Below, in pieces: positions 33,624-43,216 of a stretch of 64,000 bases of DNA; positions within the stretch are counted from its first letter, which is position 1; each line of letters starts with the position of its first letter. The notes under the pieces are model-generated. The model was given only the letters and a program-made list of their open reading frames with translations, was not told the DNA's origin and did no database searches. The stretch comes from HGM04593 sp045647885. Lineage in GTDB: Bacteria > Bacteroidota > Bacteroidia > Bacteroidales > Bacteroidaceae. Where the stretch lies: the NCBI GenBank assembly GCA_045647885.1, contig JAZRMX010000022.1:1-64000 (forward strand), written 5' to 3'. Made by a program: the position numbers and the translations under genes.

Positions 33624-35288
33624 TTACTTTTTGCTTGGTGTGAGTATTTTTTTATACTCGTCGCTGTCGGCAAGTATCTTGTATGCCTCTTTTATGTCGC
33701 TGTCCTGGCGCAGGCTGTATTCTATACTGCCTTTATTGCCGTAGTAGCGAACGATTATTTCGCTTGCTATGAGCTCTTTAATGTCTTCCTTGAAATGCTC
33801 GAGGGAGTGGTCGATGTCGTTCTGCAGTTTCTTTTCGAGTGAGCTTATCTCCTCTTTTGTTATTTCTGTGTATCCCTCGAATTCTATAAGCTCTTTTAGT
33901 TTCTCAACAGCCTTCAGGCTTTGTATATCGTAGCTGAAATTGGCCGATTTAAGGAACTTCTTGAAGTCATTGTATTCCTCGTCGTTTATTTCAAACTCGG
34001 TGGGGGAGGCTATGGTGTCGTGTTTCAGTTTGTACCCGGTTGCGTAGTCGAACACTGCAAGGTCTTGTACAAGGTAGAACAGCATTGTGGATAGCTCCTG
34101 TTCCTTGGGCTCAATATCGGGGCGTATGCCGCCGCCGTCGCGTACTTCGCGTCCGGCTGCTGTGTGGAAGGTGGTGGTGAGGCTGTCGGCGATGCGCGTG
34201 CTTCTTCCGTCTTCCATTAAGTGTGAGTAATCAAGTGCTTGTATGCAGCGTCCGCTGGGTATGTAATATTTGCTTGTGGTTACTTTGAGGAAGCCACCAC
34301 CGGGAAGCTGGCGGGTGGTCTGTACGAGTCCTTTGCCGTAGGTGCGCGAGCCGATGATTACGGCGCGGTCGAGGTCTTGCAATGAACCGGCTACAATTTC
34401 CGATGCCGAGGCGCTGTGCCCGTCAACGAGTATGGCAAGGGGCGATTCTGTGTCGAACGGCTCTTTTGTTGTCTTGTATGTGGTGTTGGCTTGTTTTATC
34501 TTGCCTTTTGTGGTTACGATGGTGAGCCCTTTTGGTACAAAGAGGTTTACTATGTCAACAGCTTCGTTGAGCAAGCCACCACCGTTGCCACGAAGGTCGA
34601 TTATAAAGGCCTCGGCTCCTTTGTTCTTTAGTTCTATGAGTGCGTGGCGCATATTGCGGGCGCAGTTCTCGGTAAAACTCTCGAGCTGTATGTAGCCTAT
34701 GTTGCCGTTCTGTATGCCGTAGTAGCTTATTGCGGGCATCGATATGCTTTCGCGTGTGAGTTTTATTGTCTTGGGCTTTTTCTCGCCGGGGCGTTCAATC
34801 TCCAGTGTGAGAGTGGTGCCGGCCGTGCCTCGCAGCATATTGCTCACACTGTCTATCCCCATTCCGTGAATGTCGGTGCCGTCAATGGTTTGTATGAGGT
34901 CGCCTATCTTAAGACCGGCTTTTGCCGCAGGCATTCCCTCATAGGGCGAGGCTATAACGGTTGTGTTCTTTCCCTTGTGGAAACGTATAACAGAGCCTAT
35001 TCCGGCATATTTTCCGGTGGTGAGCAGTTTTAAATCGTCGGCATCATCCTCGGAGTAGTATTCAGTGTAGGGGTCGAGGTTTTTCAACATTGCGTCGATG
35101 CCTTTGTCTACCATCTTCTTGGGTTGTATGGTGTCGACATAAAAGAGGTCGAGCTCTTTAAGTATTGCATTGAAGATGCTTATTTGTTTCGACAATTGGT
35201 ATTTGCGGTTGTCGTTACTGAATGCCAGTAATGACAATATTGCTATGGTTGCAAGGGGAAGAATGATTAAAGATTTTCTTATTTTCAT
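33624..35288 (-). CDS. C-terminal processing (S41) protease with PDZ domain
   Basis: 554 aa. An N-terminal signal/anchor segment (about 7-25) places it in the periplasm. A PDZ domain spans about 90-170 (YAGIGSVIRF to GTAGTTLTLEIERPG). The S41 core follows, with catalytic Ser294 in GHSASASEIVAGS and a Lys near 319 in RTYGKGLVQ. A charged helical C-terminus (about 430-554) is typical of the Bacteroidetes CtpA group. It trims exported proteins or envelope enzymes; no target is evident here. It appears to be a single-gene unit. Confidence 0.92.
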   Translation of the reverse strand: MKIRKSLIILPLATIAILSLLAFSNDNRKYQLSKQISIFNAILKELDLFYVDTIQPKKMVDKGIDAMLKNLDPYTEYYSEDDADDLKLLTTGKYAGIGSVIRFHKGKNTTVIASPYEGMPAAKAGLKIGDLIQTIDGTDIHGMGIDSVSNMLRGTAGTTLTLEIERPGEKKPKTIKLTRESISMPAISYYGIQNGNIGYIQLESFTENCARNMRHALIELKNKGAEAFIIDLRGNGGGLLNEAVDIVNLFVPKGLTIVTTKGKIKQANTTYKTTKEPFDTESPLAILVDGHSASASEIVAGSLQDLDRAVIIGSRTYGKGLVQTTRQLPGGGFLKVTTSKYYIPSGRCIQALDYSHLMEDGRSTRIADSLTTTFHTAAGREVRDGGGIRPDIEPKEQELSTMLFYLVQDLAVFDYATGYKLKHDTIASPTEFEINDEEYNDFKKFLKSANFSYDIQSLKAVEKLKELIEFEGYTEITKEEISSLEKKLQNDIDHSLEHFKEDIKELIASEIIVRYYGNKGSIEYSLRQDSDIKEAYKILADSDEYKKILTPSKK

Positions 35289-35455
35289 ATTTTGGGTTTA
35301 TACCTTTAAATATTTATATGGGTATTTTGTTCTTGCGAAGATACATATTTTGTGGCTTTTCCTCGGTCTTACACGCTACTTTTCTCGTTTTTTGTGTGAA
35401 AAAAGGGTAAAAAACGACTTTTTTTAATTTTTTTCGCAAAAAAAGTGCGAAATAC

Positions 35456-35486
35456 TTGCACGGTTAAAATATATATACTACTTTTG
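35456..35486 (+). promoter_or_regulatory. Promoter of tRNA-Asn
   Basis: TTG (35456-35458), 20 bases, then TACTTTTG (35479-35486): full -7 match, 24 bases before the tRNA. Confidence 0.75.
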
Positions 35487-35510
35487 CATCGTCAAACAAT
35501 GAGGGACACA

Positions 35511-35586
35511 TTCTTCAATAGCTCAGTTGGTTAGAGCACCTGACTGTTAATCAGGGGGTCGTAGGTTCAAGTCCTACTTGAAGAGC
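35511..35586 (+). tRNA. tRNA-Asn (GTT)
   Basis: 76 bases. The acceptor TTCTTCA pairs with TGAAGAG (one wobble at the end). The anticodon stem CCTGA/TCAGG holds loop CTGTTAA, anticodon GTT. The T-arm carries GTTCAAG. No CCA is encoded. Confidence 0.96.
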
Positions 35587-35587
35587 G

Positions 35588-35613
35588 AAGCGAGCTTAAA
35601 AAGCTCGCTTTTT
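35588..35613 (+). terminator. Terminator of tRNA-Asn
   Basis: AAGCGAGCTT and AAGCTCGCTT form 10-bp arms around AAA, followed by T-rich sequence. Confidence 0.85.
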
Positions 35614-35786
35614 GTTTTATATAATTTTGCCATTTTTGTGGGGCGCGGCCCGGGCTCAGGCTCACCTGCAAAGTCTGGGGGATGATTTGAAAATATTATC
35701 TTCGCGCTGTTAAAAGACTGGTCAATTCGCTGTTGTTTGCAATGTAAAATAAGATTGTGGGCTGCTACTCGTAAGCGTCTTTTGTG

Positions 35787-36410
35787 CTACTTTTTATAGC
35801 ATCTTATTATTGCCGAAATTTCTTCCAGGATTGTTTCAATCTCCTTTTTTGCGCTTAATGCACTTGGATCGCCGTAATTTATCTTTTCTGCAAAGTCTGT
35901 TACCTCCTTCTCGTGTCTTTTGCATAGCTTGTCGTAGTCGGCTAGTATGCTGTGGAATCGTTTTTCGCGTTCATCTTTGTCTGTGATGCCTTTTATCTCC
36001 TCTATGCCACTGTTGAGCAGATATTTTATCTCGTATGTTATAAATGTGACACTGCGCTCTTTCCAGGCGTTGTATCCGCCGTCAAGTTCCACAACGTTGA
36101 ACCCTGCTTGCGACAATTGTTTGGCAGCGGCTTTGCTGCGGCGTCCGCTACGGCAGTAGAGTGCCACTGGTTTTTCTTTATTTAGCGTGGCTGTGGCTCT
36201 CTCTATGAATGTGGGTTCCTTTACATCTATATTTATGCTGCCCGGGATGTGTTCCTGGGCGTGTTCTTCGGATGTGCGCACATCTACAAGTTGTGTCTCC
36301 GGTTTTTCAGCCTCGGTCCTGAATTCTTCGGGGGGCAGTGAGGTGAAACTATTGCTGCACGATATGCTTGCTGTTATTGCAAGCAAGGTAAAAAGGGTGG
36401 GGGCTTTCAT
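35787..36410 (-). CDS. Rhodanese-domain lipoprotein with a helical C-terminal extension
   Basis: 207 aa. A signal peptide with lipobox (SISC, Cys18) predicts an envelope lipoprotein. A single rhodanese domain spans about 22-118, with active-site loop CRSGRRS, so it could carry persulfide sulfur. Residues 120-207 form a charged helical tail (EEIKGITDKDEREKRFHS onward) that rhodaneses usually lack and that I do not recognise. A tRNA-Asn lies upstream in the window on the other strand; no linked sulfur gene is seen. Confidence 0.85.
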   Translation of the reverse strand: MKAPTLFTLLAITASISCSNSFTSLPPEEFRTEAEKPETQLVDVRTSEEHAQEHIPGSINIDVKEPTFIERATATLNKEKPVALYCRSGRRSKAAAKQLSQAGFNVVELDGGYNAWKERSVTFITYEIKYLLNSGIEEIKGITDKDEREKRFHSILADYDKLCKRHEKEVTDFAEKINYGDPSALSAKKEIETILEEISAIIRCYKK

Positions 36411-36427
36411 TGTATTATATGTAAAGA

Positions 36428-36460
36428 AAAACGAGCTACCACCTATGTGATAGCTCGTTT
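36428..36460 (-). terminator. Terminator of the SurA/PpiD-like gene
   Basis: AAACGAGCTA (36428-36437) and TAGCTCGTTT (36451-36460) form 10-bp arms; on the minus strand a T-rich run follows. It lies just after the stop at 36482. Confidence 0.8.
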
Positions 36461-36481
36461 GTGGTTTGTTATTAGCTTCTA

Positions 36482-38593
36482 TTAGAAGAAGATGTATCTG
36501 TTGTCCTCAATTTCAGCTCCCTGGATAAGGGTATTAAGGAAACGGCTGGCCTCGTATGTGCCCTGTGATTTCATTCTCTCCTCCTCGGTTTTTGTGTTGA
36601 ACTCTGCATTTTTAGCGTTCTTTGCTATGAGTTTTATCACATAAACACCGCTGTTTCCTTTGATGGGGGCGCTTTCCTCGCCAACATTCATCTTTGTAAC
36701 GGCTGCGCTGATTGCGGGCTCGCTTGATGATGTTGCGCTGATGTATGCAGGAGCGTTGAAGCTGATGCGTTTTGTCTCGCAAGTTTTAGCGTTGGCATCT
36801 TTCTTGAGTTCCTCGAAGCTCTTGCCTTTGATGTCGCCAATGATTTTGGCTGCTTTTTTGTTGTTGCTTGCTTCGTAAGAGAGCATAGGTTTAACAAGCT
36901 CAATGTCGGTATAACCCTTCTCGTTGATGCTTGAAACTGATGCTACAAGGAAGTTGTCGTTCTCGCCACACTCGTAGAGGGGTGAAATCTCGCCCTCTTC
37001 AGCCTCGAACACCCATTTGAGTGCCTCGCGTGTGCCTGCAATGTTGGCAACCTTGTGCGATCCTGTTGTTACACTGTTCTGTGTCATAACACGATAGCCA
37101 TACTCCTCGGCGTTCTTCTCGAGGTCGGCAAGGTTCTTGCAAGACGCTACGTACTGGCTGAAGTTGTTGTAAGATGCGTTGTATGTATCTTTGCTGAACT
37201 CTGCTGTGCGCTTGAGCACGATTGTGTTGTATTTCTCAACGGGGTTCTTTGTGTCGAGAACCTGGAAAATGAATTTAGTGGGTGAGTTGGCTATGCTTGT
37301 CATTGTGTACACACCCTTCTTGCTGGCAAAGATGCTCTTGAGTAAGGTTGCGTCGTCGCCAATGATAGCTGCACCTTCGTATTGTACCGATGTGAGCCAT
37401 ATTGAGTCGCTGTTCTCCTGGCCATATTTCTTTGCAATAGTCTTGTAGTCGGCACCGCCCTTGAGTGCTTTGAAGATGCTGTCGGCAGTCTCTGCGTTAG
37501 CAACAGCAAGCATACGGTACTGTATAGAGTCGGGTACAATGCTCTTTGAGATTGTCTTGAACACGGTGTATGAGTCGTCAGACTGGTTGTAGAAGGGGCC
37601 TGCAACCTTGTTTACACCAACTGAATCGAGGCGCACCTGTACCTGCTCGGGGTATGCGCTCTTCTGCCAAGCGAGTTCAGAGAATGCTATTTCGCTGCCG
37701 GCAAGGCGTGCGATGGTTGCATACTCTTCGTTTCCGGCTTTCAGTGAGTCGGCCCACTCGGTGAGCTCCTCGTTGAGTTCGGCGCGGTCTTTTGCGCTGG
37801 GTGTCACGCGGTAGCTTACATATTTAACGGTGCGTGTCTCTGTGGGGTTCTTGTAGTTCTCTTTTCTTGAGTTGTAGAGTGCTTTTACTTCAGAGTCAGT
37901 AGCTGTGAAGTCGCCCTCGGTGATAGCAGAGTAGGGGAACGCTGCAACCTCAATGTCGTATGTGTTGTTGTTGATCTCGAAGTTGCTCTTTGCTACGATG
38001 GGGTTACCAATGAATGAGTTCTGTATGAGTGCCTGGTACTTGCTCATCAGGATGTTCTGCAAAAGAGTCTTTTCAATGAACTTCCAATAGTCGTACACGG
38101 GCTTGTACTGCTCTACAAACTGCATATCCTCTTTGTTAATCTCGTACTGTGCGAGGAAACCATTGAGGATGTCCTTGTCGAATGCACCCTGCTGGTTGCG
38201 GAAGGGAGTCTGCGCAAGAATGGGGTTGGTACCCTCGTCGATAATTGCCTGCAATTCTGCTACGGTTACTGTAAGACCAATTTTTGCTGCTTCGTCGGCA
38301 ACGAGCTTGTTGCAGATGTATGTGTTCCATACCTCATCCTTTATCTGGTTGAGCTCGTCCTCGCTGGGAGCGTTTACACCTCTCGCGAATTTGAATACGT
38401 TGGTGTACTCTTCGTACAATTTCTGGAATTCCATTGCCGAGAGTTCCTCTCCGTTGATACTGCCTACTGTCTGGGTGGTAGTGTGTGACTGGATAAGTCT
38501 CCACGCGTCACCTGCAATAAATGCAAATAGTGCCAAGCCCACGAAGATAACCAAAAGTGGGCCCATGTTGCGTAATTTTTGTAATGTCGCCAT
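36482..38593 (-). CDS. SurA/PpiD-like periplasmic foldase (peptidyl-prolyl isomerase family)
   Basis: 703 aa. One N-terminal membrane anchor (about 12-30) is followed by a long SurA-N-type helical chaperone region and a parvulin-like segment near 340-430 (SIQYRMLAVANAETADSIFKAL), with a second such region towards the C-terminus. The parvulin core looks weakly conserved, so chaperone function may dominate over isomerase activity. It assists folding of exported and outer-membrane proteins. It has its own -7 element but follows the CorC/GldE-like gene by only 103 bases. Confidence 0.88.
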   Translation of the reverse strand: MATLQKLRNMGPLLVIFVGLALFAFIAGDAWRLIQSHTTTQTVGSINGEELSAMEFQKLYEEYTNVFKFARGVNAPSEDELNQIKDEVWNTYICNKLVADEAAKIGLTVTVAELQAIIDEGTNPILAQTPFRNQQGAFDKDILNGFLAQYEINKEDMQFVEQYKPVYDYWKFIEKTLLQNILMSKYQALIQNSFIGNPIVAKSNFEINNNTYDIEVAAFPYSAITEGDFTATDSEVKALYNSRKENYKNPTETRTVKYVSYRVTPSAKDRAELNEELTEWADSLKAGNEEYATIARLAGSEIAFSELAWQKSAYPEQVQVRLDSVGVNKVAGPFYNQSDDSYTVFKTISKSIVPDSIQYRMLAVANAETADSIFKALKGGADYKTIAKKYGQENSDSIWLTSVQYEGAAIIGDDATLLKSIFASKKGVYTMTSIANSPTKFIFQVLDTKNPVEKYNTIVLKRTAEFSKDTYNASYNNFSQYVASCKNLADLEKNAEEYGYRVMTQNSVTTGSHKVANIAGTREALKWVFEAEEGEISPLYECGENDNFLVASVSSINEKGYTDIELVKPMLSYEASNNKKAAKIIGDIKGKSFEELKKDANAKTCETKRISFNAPAYISATSSSEPAISAAVTKMNVGEESAPIKGNSGVYVIKLIAKNAKNAEFNTKTEEERMKSQGTYEASRFLNTLIQGAEIEDNRYIFF

Positions 38594-38649
38594 AAGTTTA
38601 TTTTAATTTATATTATATTCATTATATGCCATTTTTCGGGCATTGGTCG

Positions 38650-38657
38650 CAAAGTTA
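38650..38657 (-). promoter_or_regulatory. -7 element of the SurA/PpiD-like gene
   Basis: TAACTTTG on the minus strand (38657-38650), a full TAnnTTTG match about 55 bases before the ATG. The -33 region is poor. Confidence 0.5.
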
Positions 38658-38696
38658 CAAAAACGCTTTTAAAAATGATAATTTTCTGCAAAAAAG

Positions 38697-39959
38697 TTAT
38701 TCTACAATTTTCAACTTTATCAATTCTATTTTTGTGCTGCGTTTCTTGATAATCTGTATCTGGAACTTGTCTATTTTAATGGTTTCGTTCAGTTGTGGGA
38801 AACGTTGGTGGTGGGAAAGTATGAAACCGCCCACTGTTTGGTACTCTTCCGATTCCGGAAGGTTGAGCCCGAACAGCTCGTTTACACGCTCTATCTCCAG
38901 GCGTCCCGAAAGCAGATACTCCTCGTTGGGCAGTTGCTTGGCCACAAGATTGGTGTTGTCGTGTTCGTCTTCAATCTCTCCGAAAATCTGTTCTACAAGG
39001 TCCTCGAGCGATATTATGCCCGATGTGCCACCGAACTCGTCGACAACCACTGCTAGTGATTTCTTCTGCTGCATAAGTGTGCGCATAAGTTTGTGTGCCG
39101 ACAGGGTTTCGGGTACTATGGGCATTTTACATATTCTCTGTTGCCAGCGTCCAGGGGTGCGGAACAGCTCGGAGGAGTGTATGTAGCCTATGATGTTGTC
39201 GATGTTCTCCTTGAATACCACTATCTTGGAGTGCCCCGATTCTATAAACATTGATTTCAGCTCCTCAAGGGGGGTGTTTACCTCCACGGCTTCTATTTCG
39301 GTACGGGGTACAAGGCATTCGCGCACCTTTATGTTCGAGAAGTCGAGTACATTCTGGAATATTCTCACATCGTTGTCAATCTCCTCTTCCTCTTTGGCGT
39401 TCTCTATAGAATCCTGAATAAGGTTGTTGAGCTCGCGCTTGGAGAATGTGGTGTCGCGCGTCTCCTTGCCCACTTTTATATTTAACATACGCATTATTAT
39501 GCACGACAGCCAGGTGGTGAAACGCGAAAGAGGGTAGAGCAGTATGTAAAGCAGGTAGGTGAAGATCGCAAATCTCTTGAGAGCGCGGTTGGGGTTGGCT
39601 CTGAAGAGTGCCTTGGGCATAAATTCTCCTGTAAATATTATGATGATGGTGGAGATAAGTGTCTCAAGGAGCAGTTTTAGTGATGTGGATGTGGTCAGCT
39701 CTTCAAGGAACAGCGTGTTCAGTATATCGGCCATGAGCATACTGTAGATGACCAATACAATGTTGTTTCCCACCAGAAGGGTGGAGAGAAAGTGGTTGCT
39801 GTTGTTGTAGAAACGGTTTATTACATAAGATGTTGCTCCGCGTCCGTTGAGGTCTATCTCCATAAGTAGCTTGTTCGACGCAATGAAGGCTATCTCCATT
39901 CCTGAAAAGATGGCAGAAAGGAGTATGACTGTGAGCAGAAGCAGGATGGTCGTTGTCAT
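38697..39959 (-). CDS. HlyC/CorC (GldE-like) CNNM-CBS membrane protein
   Basis: 420 aa. A CNNM/DUF21 membrane domain with about four segments (1-150, opening with a LSAIFSGMEIAF motif) is followed by two CBS domains (about 190-320; VPRTEIEAVEV and GYIHSSELFRTPG) and a CorC-type C-terminal domain (about 330-415). Members act in Mg2+ or other cation homeostasis. In gliding Bacteroidetes the closest relatives are called GldE, but no other gliding gene is here. It is four bases after the LptC-like gene. Confidence 0.9.
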   Translation of the reverse strand: MTTTILLLLTVILLSAIFSGMEIAFIASNKLLMEIDLNGRGATSYVINRFYNNSNHFLSTLLVGNNIVLVIYSMLMADILNTLFLEELTTSTSLKLLLETLISTIIIIFTGEFMPKALFRANPNRALKRFAIFTYLLYILLYPLSRFTTWLSCIIMRMLNIKVGKETRDTTFSKRELNNLIQDSIENAKEEEEIDNDVRIFQNVLDFSNIKVRECLVPRTEIEAVEVNTPLEELKSMFIESGHSKIVVFKENIDNIIGYIHSSELFRTPGRWQQRICKMPIVPETLSAHKLMRTLMQQKKSLAVVVDEFGGTSGIISLEDLVEQIFGEIEDEHDNTNLVAKQLPNEEYLLSGRLEIERVNELFGLNLPESEEYQTVGGFILSHHQRFPQLNETIKIDKFQIQIIKKRSTKIELIKLKIVE

Positions 39960-39963
39960 ATTA

Positions 39964-40521
39964 TCAATGCTCGATGGGGTATATTCCTTTGGTGTTTCTT
40001 ATGTTCCAGGTGTTGAGGTTCTGGTCGGCTGTGAAACCATAACCTTCGGTTATCTGGTCTTCCTGTTCAATTTTTATATGGGCATCGGAGTATATCTCCT
40101 TTTTCTCCTGGCTCCAGTAGAGCAGTTGGGTGAAGAATTTCTCCTTCTTGCTGTTCTGTATATCCACATTGCCAATGAGCTTCCACAGCTTTTCGCCGGT
40201 GAAGAAGTATGCAGTGTCGCACTTGATAGTGGCCTCAATATTCATATCGCGGTCATATTTCTCAAGATATACACCCTTTTCAAAGGCCCAGCGGGGTGGA
40301 ATGCGCTTGTCGTATACAAGCCACTCCTCGGCATCAATCTTGTAGCTGATGCGCCCGGAGTCGCTTACAAGGTTGCTCACCCCGTATGTACTCATTGTGG
40401 GAAGGGTGTCGTTCTCGTTGCTGACAACAACGGTTTTCTTGCTTTCCTGGCAAGAGAATTGAAAAAACAGTACAACAATCGCTGCTATGGCGATTGTTGT
40501 ACTTGTGATATTCCTGAACAT
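39964..40521 (-). CDS. lptC: LptC-like LPS export periplasmic protein
   Basis: 185 aa from the ATG at 40521. A longer in-frame start at 40545 would overlap the upstream gene, whereas 40521 gives the TAATATG junction. An N-terminal hydrophobic segment ends in Cys (FQFSC), so it may be lipidated, as in Bacteroidetes LptC. The rest is the beta-jelly-roll-like DUF1239/LptC fold with YFFTGEKLWKLIGNVDIQ and AHIKIEQEDQITEGYGF. It bridges LPS from the inner-membrane transporter to the periplasm; the other lpt genes lie elsewhere. Confidence 0.88.
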   Translation of the reverse strand: MFRNITSTTIAIAAIVVLFFQFSCQESKKTVVVSNENDTLPTMSTYGVSNLVSDSGRISYKIDAEEWLVYDKRIPPRWAFEKGVYLEKYDRDMNIEATIKCDTAYFFTGEKLWKLIGNVDIQNSKKEKFFTQLLYWSQEKKEIYSDAHIKIEQEDQITEGYGFTADQNLNTWNIRNTKGIYPIEH

Positions 40522-40522
40522 A

Positions 40523-41962
40523 TTAACGTATTGTTGTTTTCTCATTTATCCAACCGCCGATGGTTACAGTGTCGCCGGTCTTGTAACCCTTCATGAAGAG
40601 GTCTGTTGTCTCGGGGGTGTATGTTGAGTATGAGGCGATGAATTTGTCGGCCTCTTTCTTCACCGAGGGGTCAACAGCCTTTGCACGGTAGAGCTTGTCG
40701 AGTGCGGCAAAGTATGTACACTTGCTCATAATGGGGTCGCTGCTCCAGTTGGGGGTAGCTGCGTAGCACTGTGCTATAAGGATATAGGGCTGTCCGAATT
40801 TTGAGTTGTTTTCAATGGCCTTGAGGGCGTATGCACGGGCTTTGCTGTAGTTCTTGAGGCTGTAGTGTACGGCACCGACCTTGTAACACATATCGGCCTT
40901 GTTGGTAACACTGGTCTCAAGTTCAATAGCCTGGTCGAAGAGCTCCATAGCCTTCTCAATGTCGCCTCTCTTGAAGTAGCGGTAACCGCAACCCATCGCA
41001 GCCTTGGCTGTGGGAGCGAGGGCAAGAGAGTATTCTGATGCAAGGAGGTATGCATCCTCGTTCGTACATTTAAGCATACTCATCACAGAGATTACCTTGT
41101 TCAAATAGTCGATATTCTCTTTGTTCTCTTCAATTTTTGCTGCATAGATGTTGTTGAGGTCTTCGCACGATGCAGCACCGCTGTTGATGAAGTATGCGTC
41201 GATGTTGCTGCGTGAGATACGTGCAAAGTCAATCATTTTGCTGTAACCGTCGGCACGTACGCTGTCCTTGGGGTCCTGCAACTCCTGGTAGCGGTTTTTG
41301 TAGAACTCAATTCTTTCATAGTATTTGTCGAGTACCTCCACTACATATACCGATGAGTTGAGGTAGTCCTCGATGATCTGCTCGCCGTGGCTCTCGGGGT
41401 TTCTCTTGTATTTGAGTGCCGAGTGCTTCATAAACTGCTCGGTAACGATGTACTCCGACATTCCTTTCTCAATCTCCACCGATTTTGCAAGCATTGCATA
41501 TATGCTGTCGGGGATTGCGTTGGGTACAATCTGCATATAGTCAATGGCTTTCTTACCGAGGATAGCTCCTTCAGAAAGGGGTGTCTTGGTGATTTCCTGC
41601 AGTTTGTCGAGGTATTTTATCTGCTGGTCGTAAACAGACATAAGCTCGTCGATATATGTTGCTTTCTTTTGGGGGTCGGTCTCTTTTGCAATGAGTCCCT
41701 TAAGAAGCTTTATACCGTTTGTATATGTGTCCACACGTGCGATGGGGTAGTTTGTGAAAAGCTCTTTCCACAAGGGGTATGTCTGAACGTATGTCTCGTA
41801 AGAGGGTGCCTTGGGTTTGAGGGCCTGGTTTACGAGGAATATGTTCTCGAGGCACTTTACGCTGTCTTCGCCGACACCGAAACGGTTGTCGTTGGTGATA
41901 CCGTTCTGGGCATAGAGGTAAGAAACGGCCAAAGTCATAAATAGAAGAATGCTTTTTTTCAT
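40523..41962 (-). CDS. Exported tetratricopeptide-repeat protein
   Basis: 479 aa. A signal peptide (about 1-18) predicts export. The protein is largely helical, with recognisable TPR units towards the C-terminus (AAMGCGYRYFKRGDIEKAME, then CYKVGAVHYSLKNYSKARAYA). The function is unknown; TPR proteins usually mediate protein contacts. It is 15 bases after the barrel protein and one base before the LptC-like gene, so the set coaX-barrel-TPR-LptC-CorC is one transcript. Envelope assembly is a reasonable guess. Confidence 0.82.
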   Translation of the reverse strand: MKKSILLFMTLAVSYLYAQNGITNDNRFGVGEDSVKCLENIFLVNQALKPKAPSYETYVQTYPLWKELFTNYPIARVDTYTNGIKLLKGLIAKETDPQKKATYIDELMSVYDQQIKYLDKLQEITKTPLSEGAILGKKAIDYMQIVPNAIPDSIYAMLAKSVEIEKGMSEYIVTEQFMKHSALKYKRNPESHGEQIIEDYLNSSVYVVEVLDKYYERIEFYKNRYQELQDPKDSVRADGYSKMIDFARISRSNIDAYFINSGAASCEDLNNIYAAKIEENKENIDYLNKVISVMSMLKCTNEDAYLLASEYSLALAPTAKAAMGCGYRYFKRGDIEKAMELFDQAIELETSVTNKADMCYKVGAVHYSLKNYSKARAYALKAIENNSKFGQPYILIAQCYAATPNWSSDPIMSKCTYFAALDKLYRAKAVDPSVKKEADKFIASYSTYTPETTDLFMKGYKTGDTVTIGGWINEKTTIR

Positions 41963-41977
41963 GTCGTTTATGTTTTG

Positions 41978-43216
41978 TTATTTCAGTTTAAGTTTCATGA
42001 ACCAGCTTTCATTGAAAGTGATTCCTATGTTAAGGCGCAGGTAGGTCTCTTCTATCATTCCTGCCGATTTAGGGCGCATACGTATTACCTGTCCCGACAC
42101 GTGCAGCAATGAACGGTTGTTTATTCGGTTTATAATGGGGAGTGTGAAACCCACGCTTGCACCAAGTTCCTCGCAGCCGGCTTTGCCATTGATTTCGTTG
42201 TAGGGCTGTGAGTAGAAGGCACCCATACGGTAATTCATACGTTTGAGTATGTTGCGCGAAATTTTGTTTGGGGAGTATTCTGCTCCCACCGATATCTTGC
42301 TGCGGTTCATACCTTTGTCATAACCGAAGAATTCGGCTGCGCCCCAGCCTTGGTATGTGTAGTCGATACCAAACTTCCAGTTGTTGTTGTAGTCATAAAG
42401 CACTCCCACGCCGAATGTGTGGGGGAGCTTGAAGTCGCCGTTGGTGCTTACCGAGTCGCTTTGTGCAATTGTGGTAATCTCCATAATGTCGGCATTGATG
42501 TCGTGACCGAGCGAGTAGGTAACTCCAAAGGTGAGGTTCTGCTTTTCTGTAAGTTGCGCGGTGTATTGTGCGCCGAAGTCCAGTTTGTAGCTTCTTATGT
42601 TTATCTGAGTCTTTCTTGAATAGTCGTTCAAGGCTGTTTCAGAAAAGTCTTTCTTTGTGTTGTGGGTAATGTCGCCATAAATGTACGATGCCATAAGACC
42701 CACAGAGAGGTTCTTTATGGGTGACCAGCCAATTCCTATATAAGGCTGGTAGATGCCACCTTCGCCGTTGTAGCTGCTGGTGCTTGCAATGTTGTTCTCG
42801 TTGTCGCTTGTGGCGAAGGAGTATCCAACATTGGAGTATGGGAGAAAACCAATGCTGATACCTACACCTTTGAATGCGCGGAACTGCATTGCTATGTAGT
42901 CGAAGCTGGCGTTGCTGAAGTTCTTTTTTACACCTGCCTCGGCTATATTTATATTTTGCATTGAGAAACCGCTCTCAAACAGCATTGTAATGGTGTCGGC
43001 CTCGGAGAAGGATGCGGGGTTCAGCAGGTTTATGTAGCTGTTGCTGCGCAAGGCATAACCCAAACCTCCCATCTGGCGGTTGACACCGAGGTTCTGGTTC
43101 GACAACAGGCCTATGCTGTGGCGTGAATAGGGTGAGTTTATGCCGTTGTCGGCAAAAGCCACGGTTGCTGTTATTATTAATGTTATGAGCGCTAAAAGCT
43201 TTTTATTTATTGTCAT
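41978..43216 (-). CDS. Outer-membrane beta-barrel protein of unknown function
   Basis: 412 aa with a signal peptide (about 1-22) and alternating aromatic/polar strands throughout, ending in a charged LKLK. The N-terminal INSPYSRHSIGLLSNQNLGVNRQMGGLGYA resembles the start of FadL/PorV-like barrels in Bacteroidetes. No ligand is known. It overlaps coaX by 14 bases at its start and is followed by the TPR gene, so both are probably co-translated. Confidence 0.8.
   Translation of the reverse strand: MTINKKLLALITLIITATVAFADNGINSPYSRHSIGLLSNQNLGVNRQMGGLGYALRSNSYINLLNPASFSEADTITMLFESGFSMQNINIAEAGVKKNFSNASFDYIAMQFRAFKGVGISIGFLPYSNVGYSFATSDNENNIASTSSYNGEGGIYQPYIGIGWSPIKNLSVGLMASYIYGDITHNTKKDFSETALNDYSRKTQINIRSYKLDFGAQYTAQLTEKQNLTFGVTYSLGHDINADIMEITTIAQSDSVSTNGDFKLPHTFGVGVLYDYNNNWKFGIDYTYQGWGAAEFFGYDKGMNRSKISVGAEYSPNKISRNILKRMNYRMGAFYSQPYNEINGKAGCEELGASVGFTLPIINRINNRSLLHVSGQVIRMRPKSAGMIEETYLRLNIGITFNESWFMKLKLK

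Noticed and set aside
35697..35704. Orphan promoter-like TATCTTCG on the plus strand after tRNA-Asn
   Set aside because: There is no -33 element at proper distance and no plus-strand gene or structured RNA before the convergent rhodanese gene.
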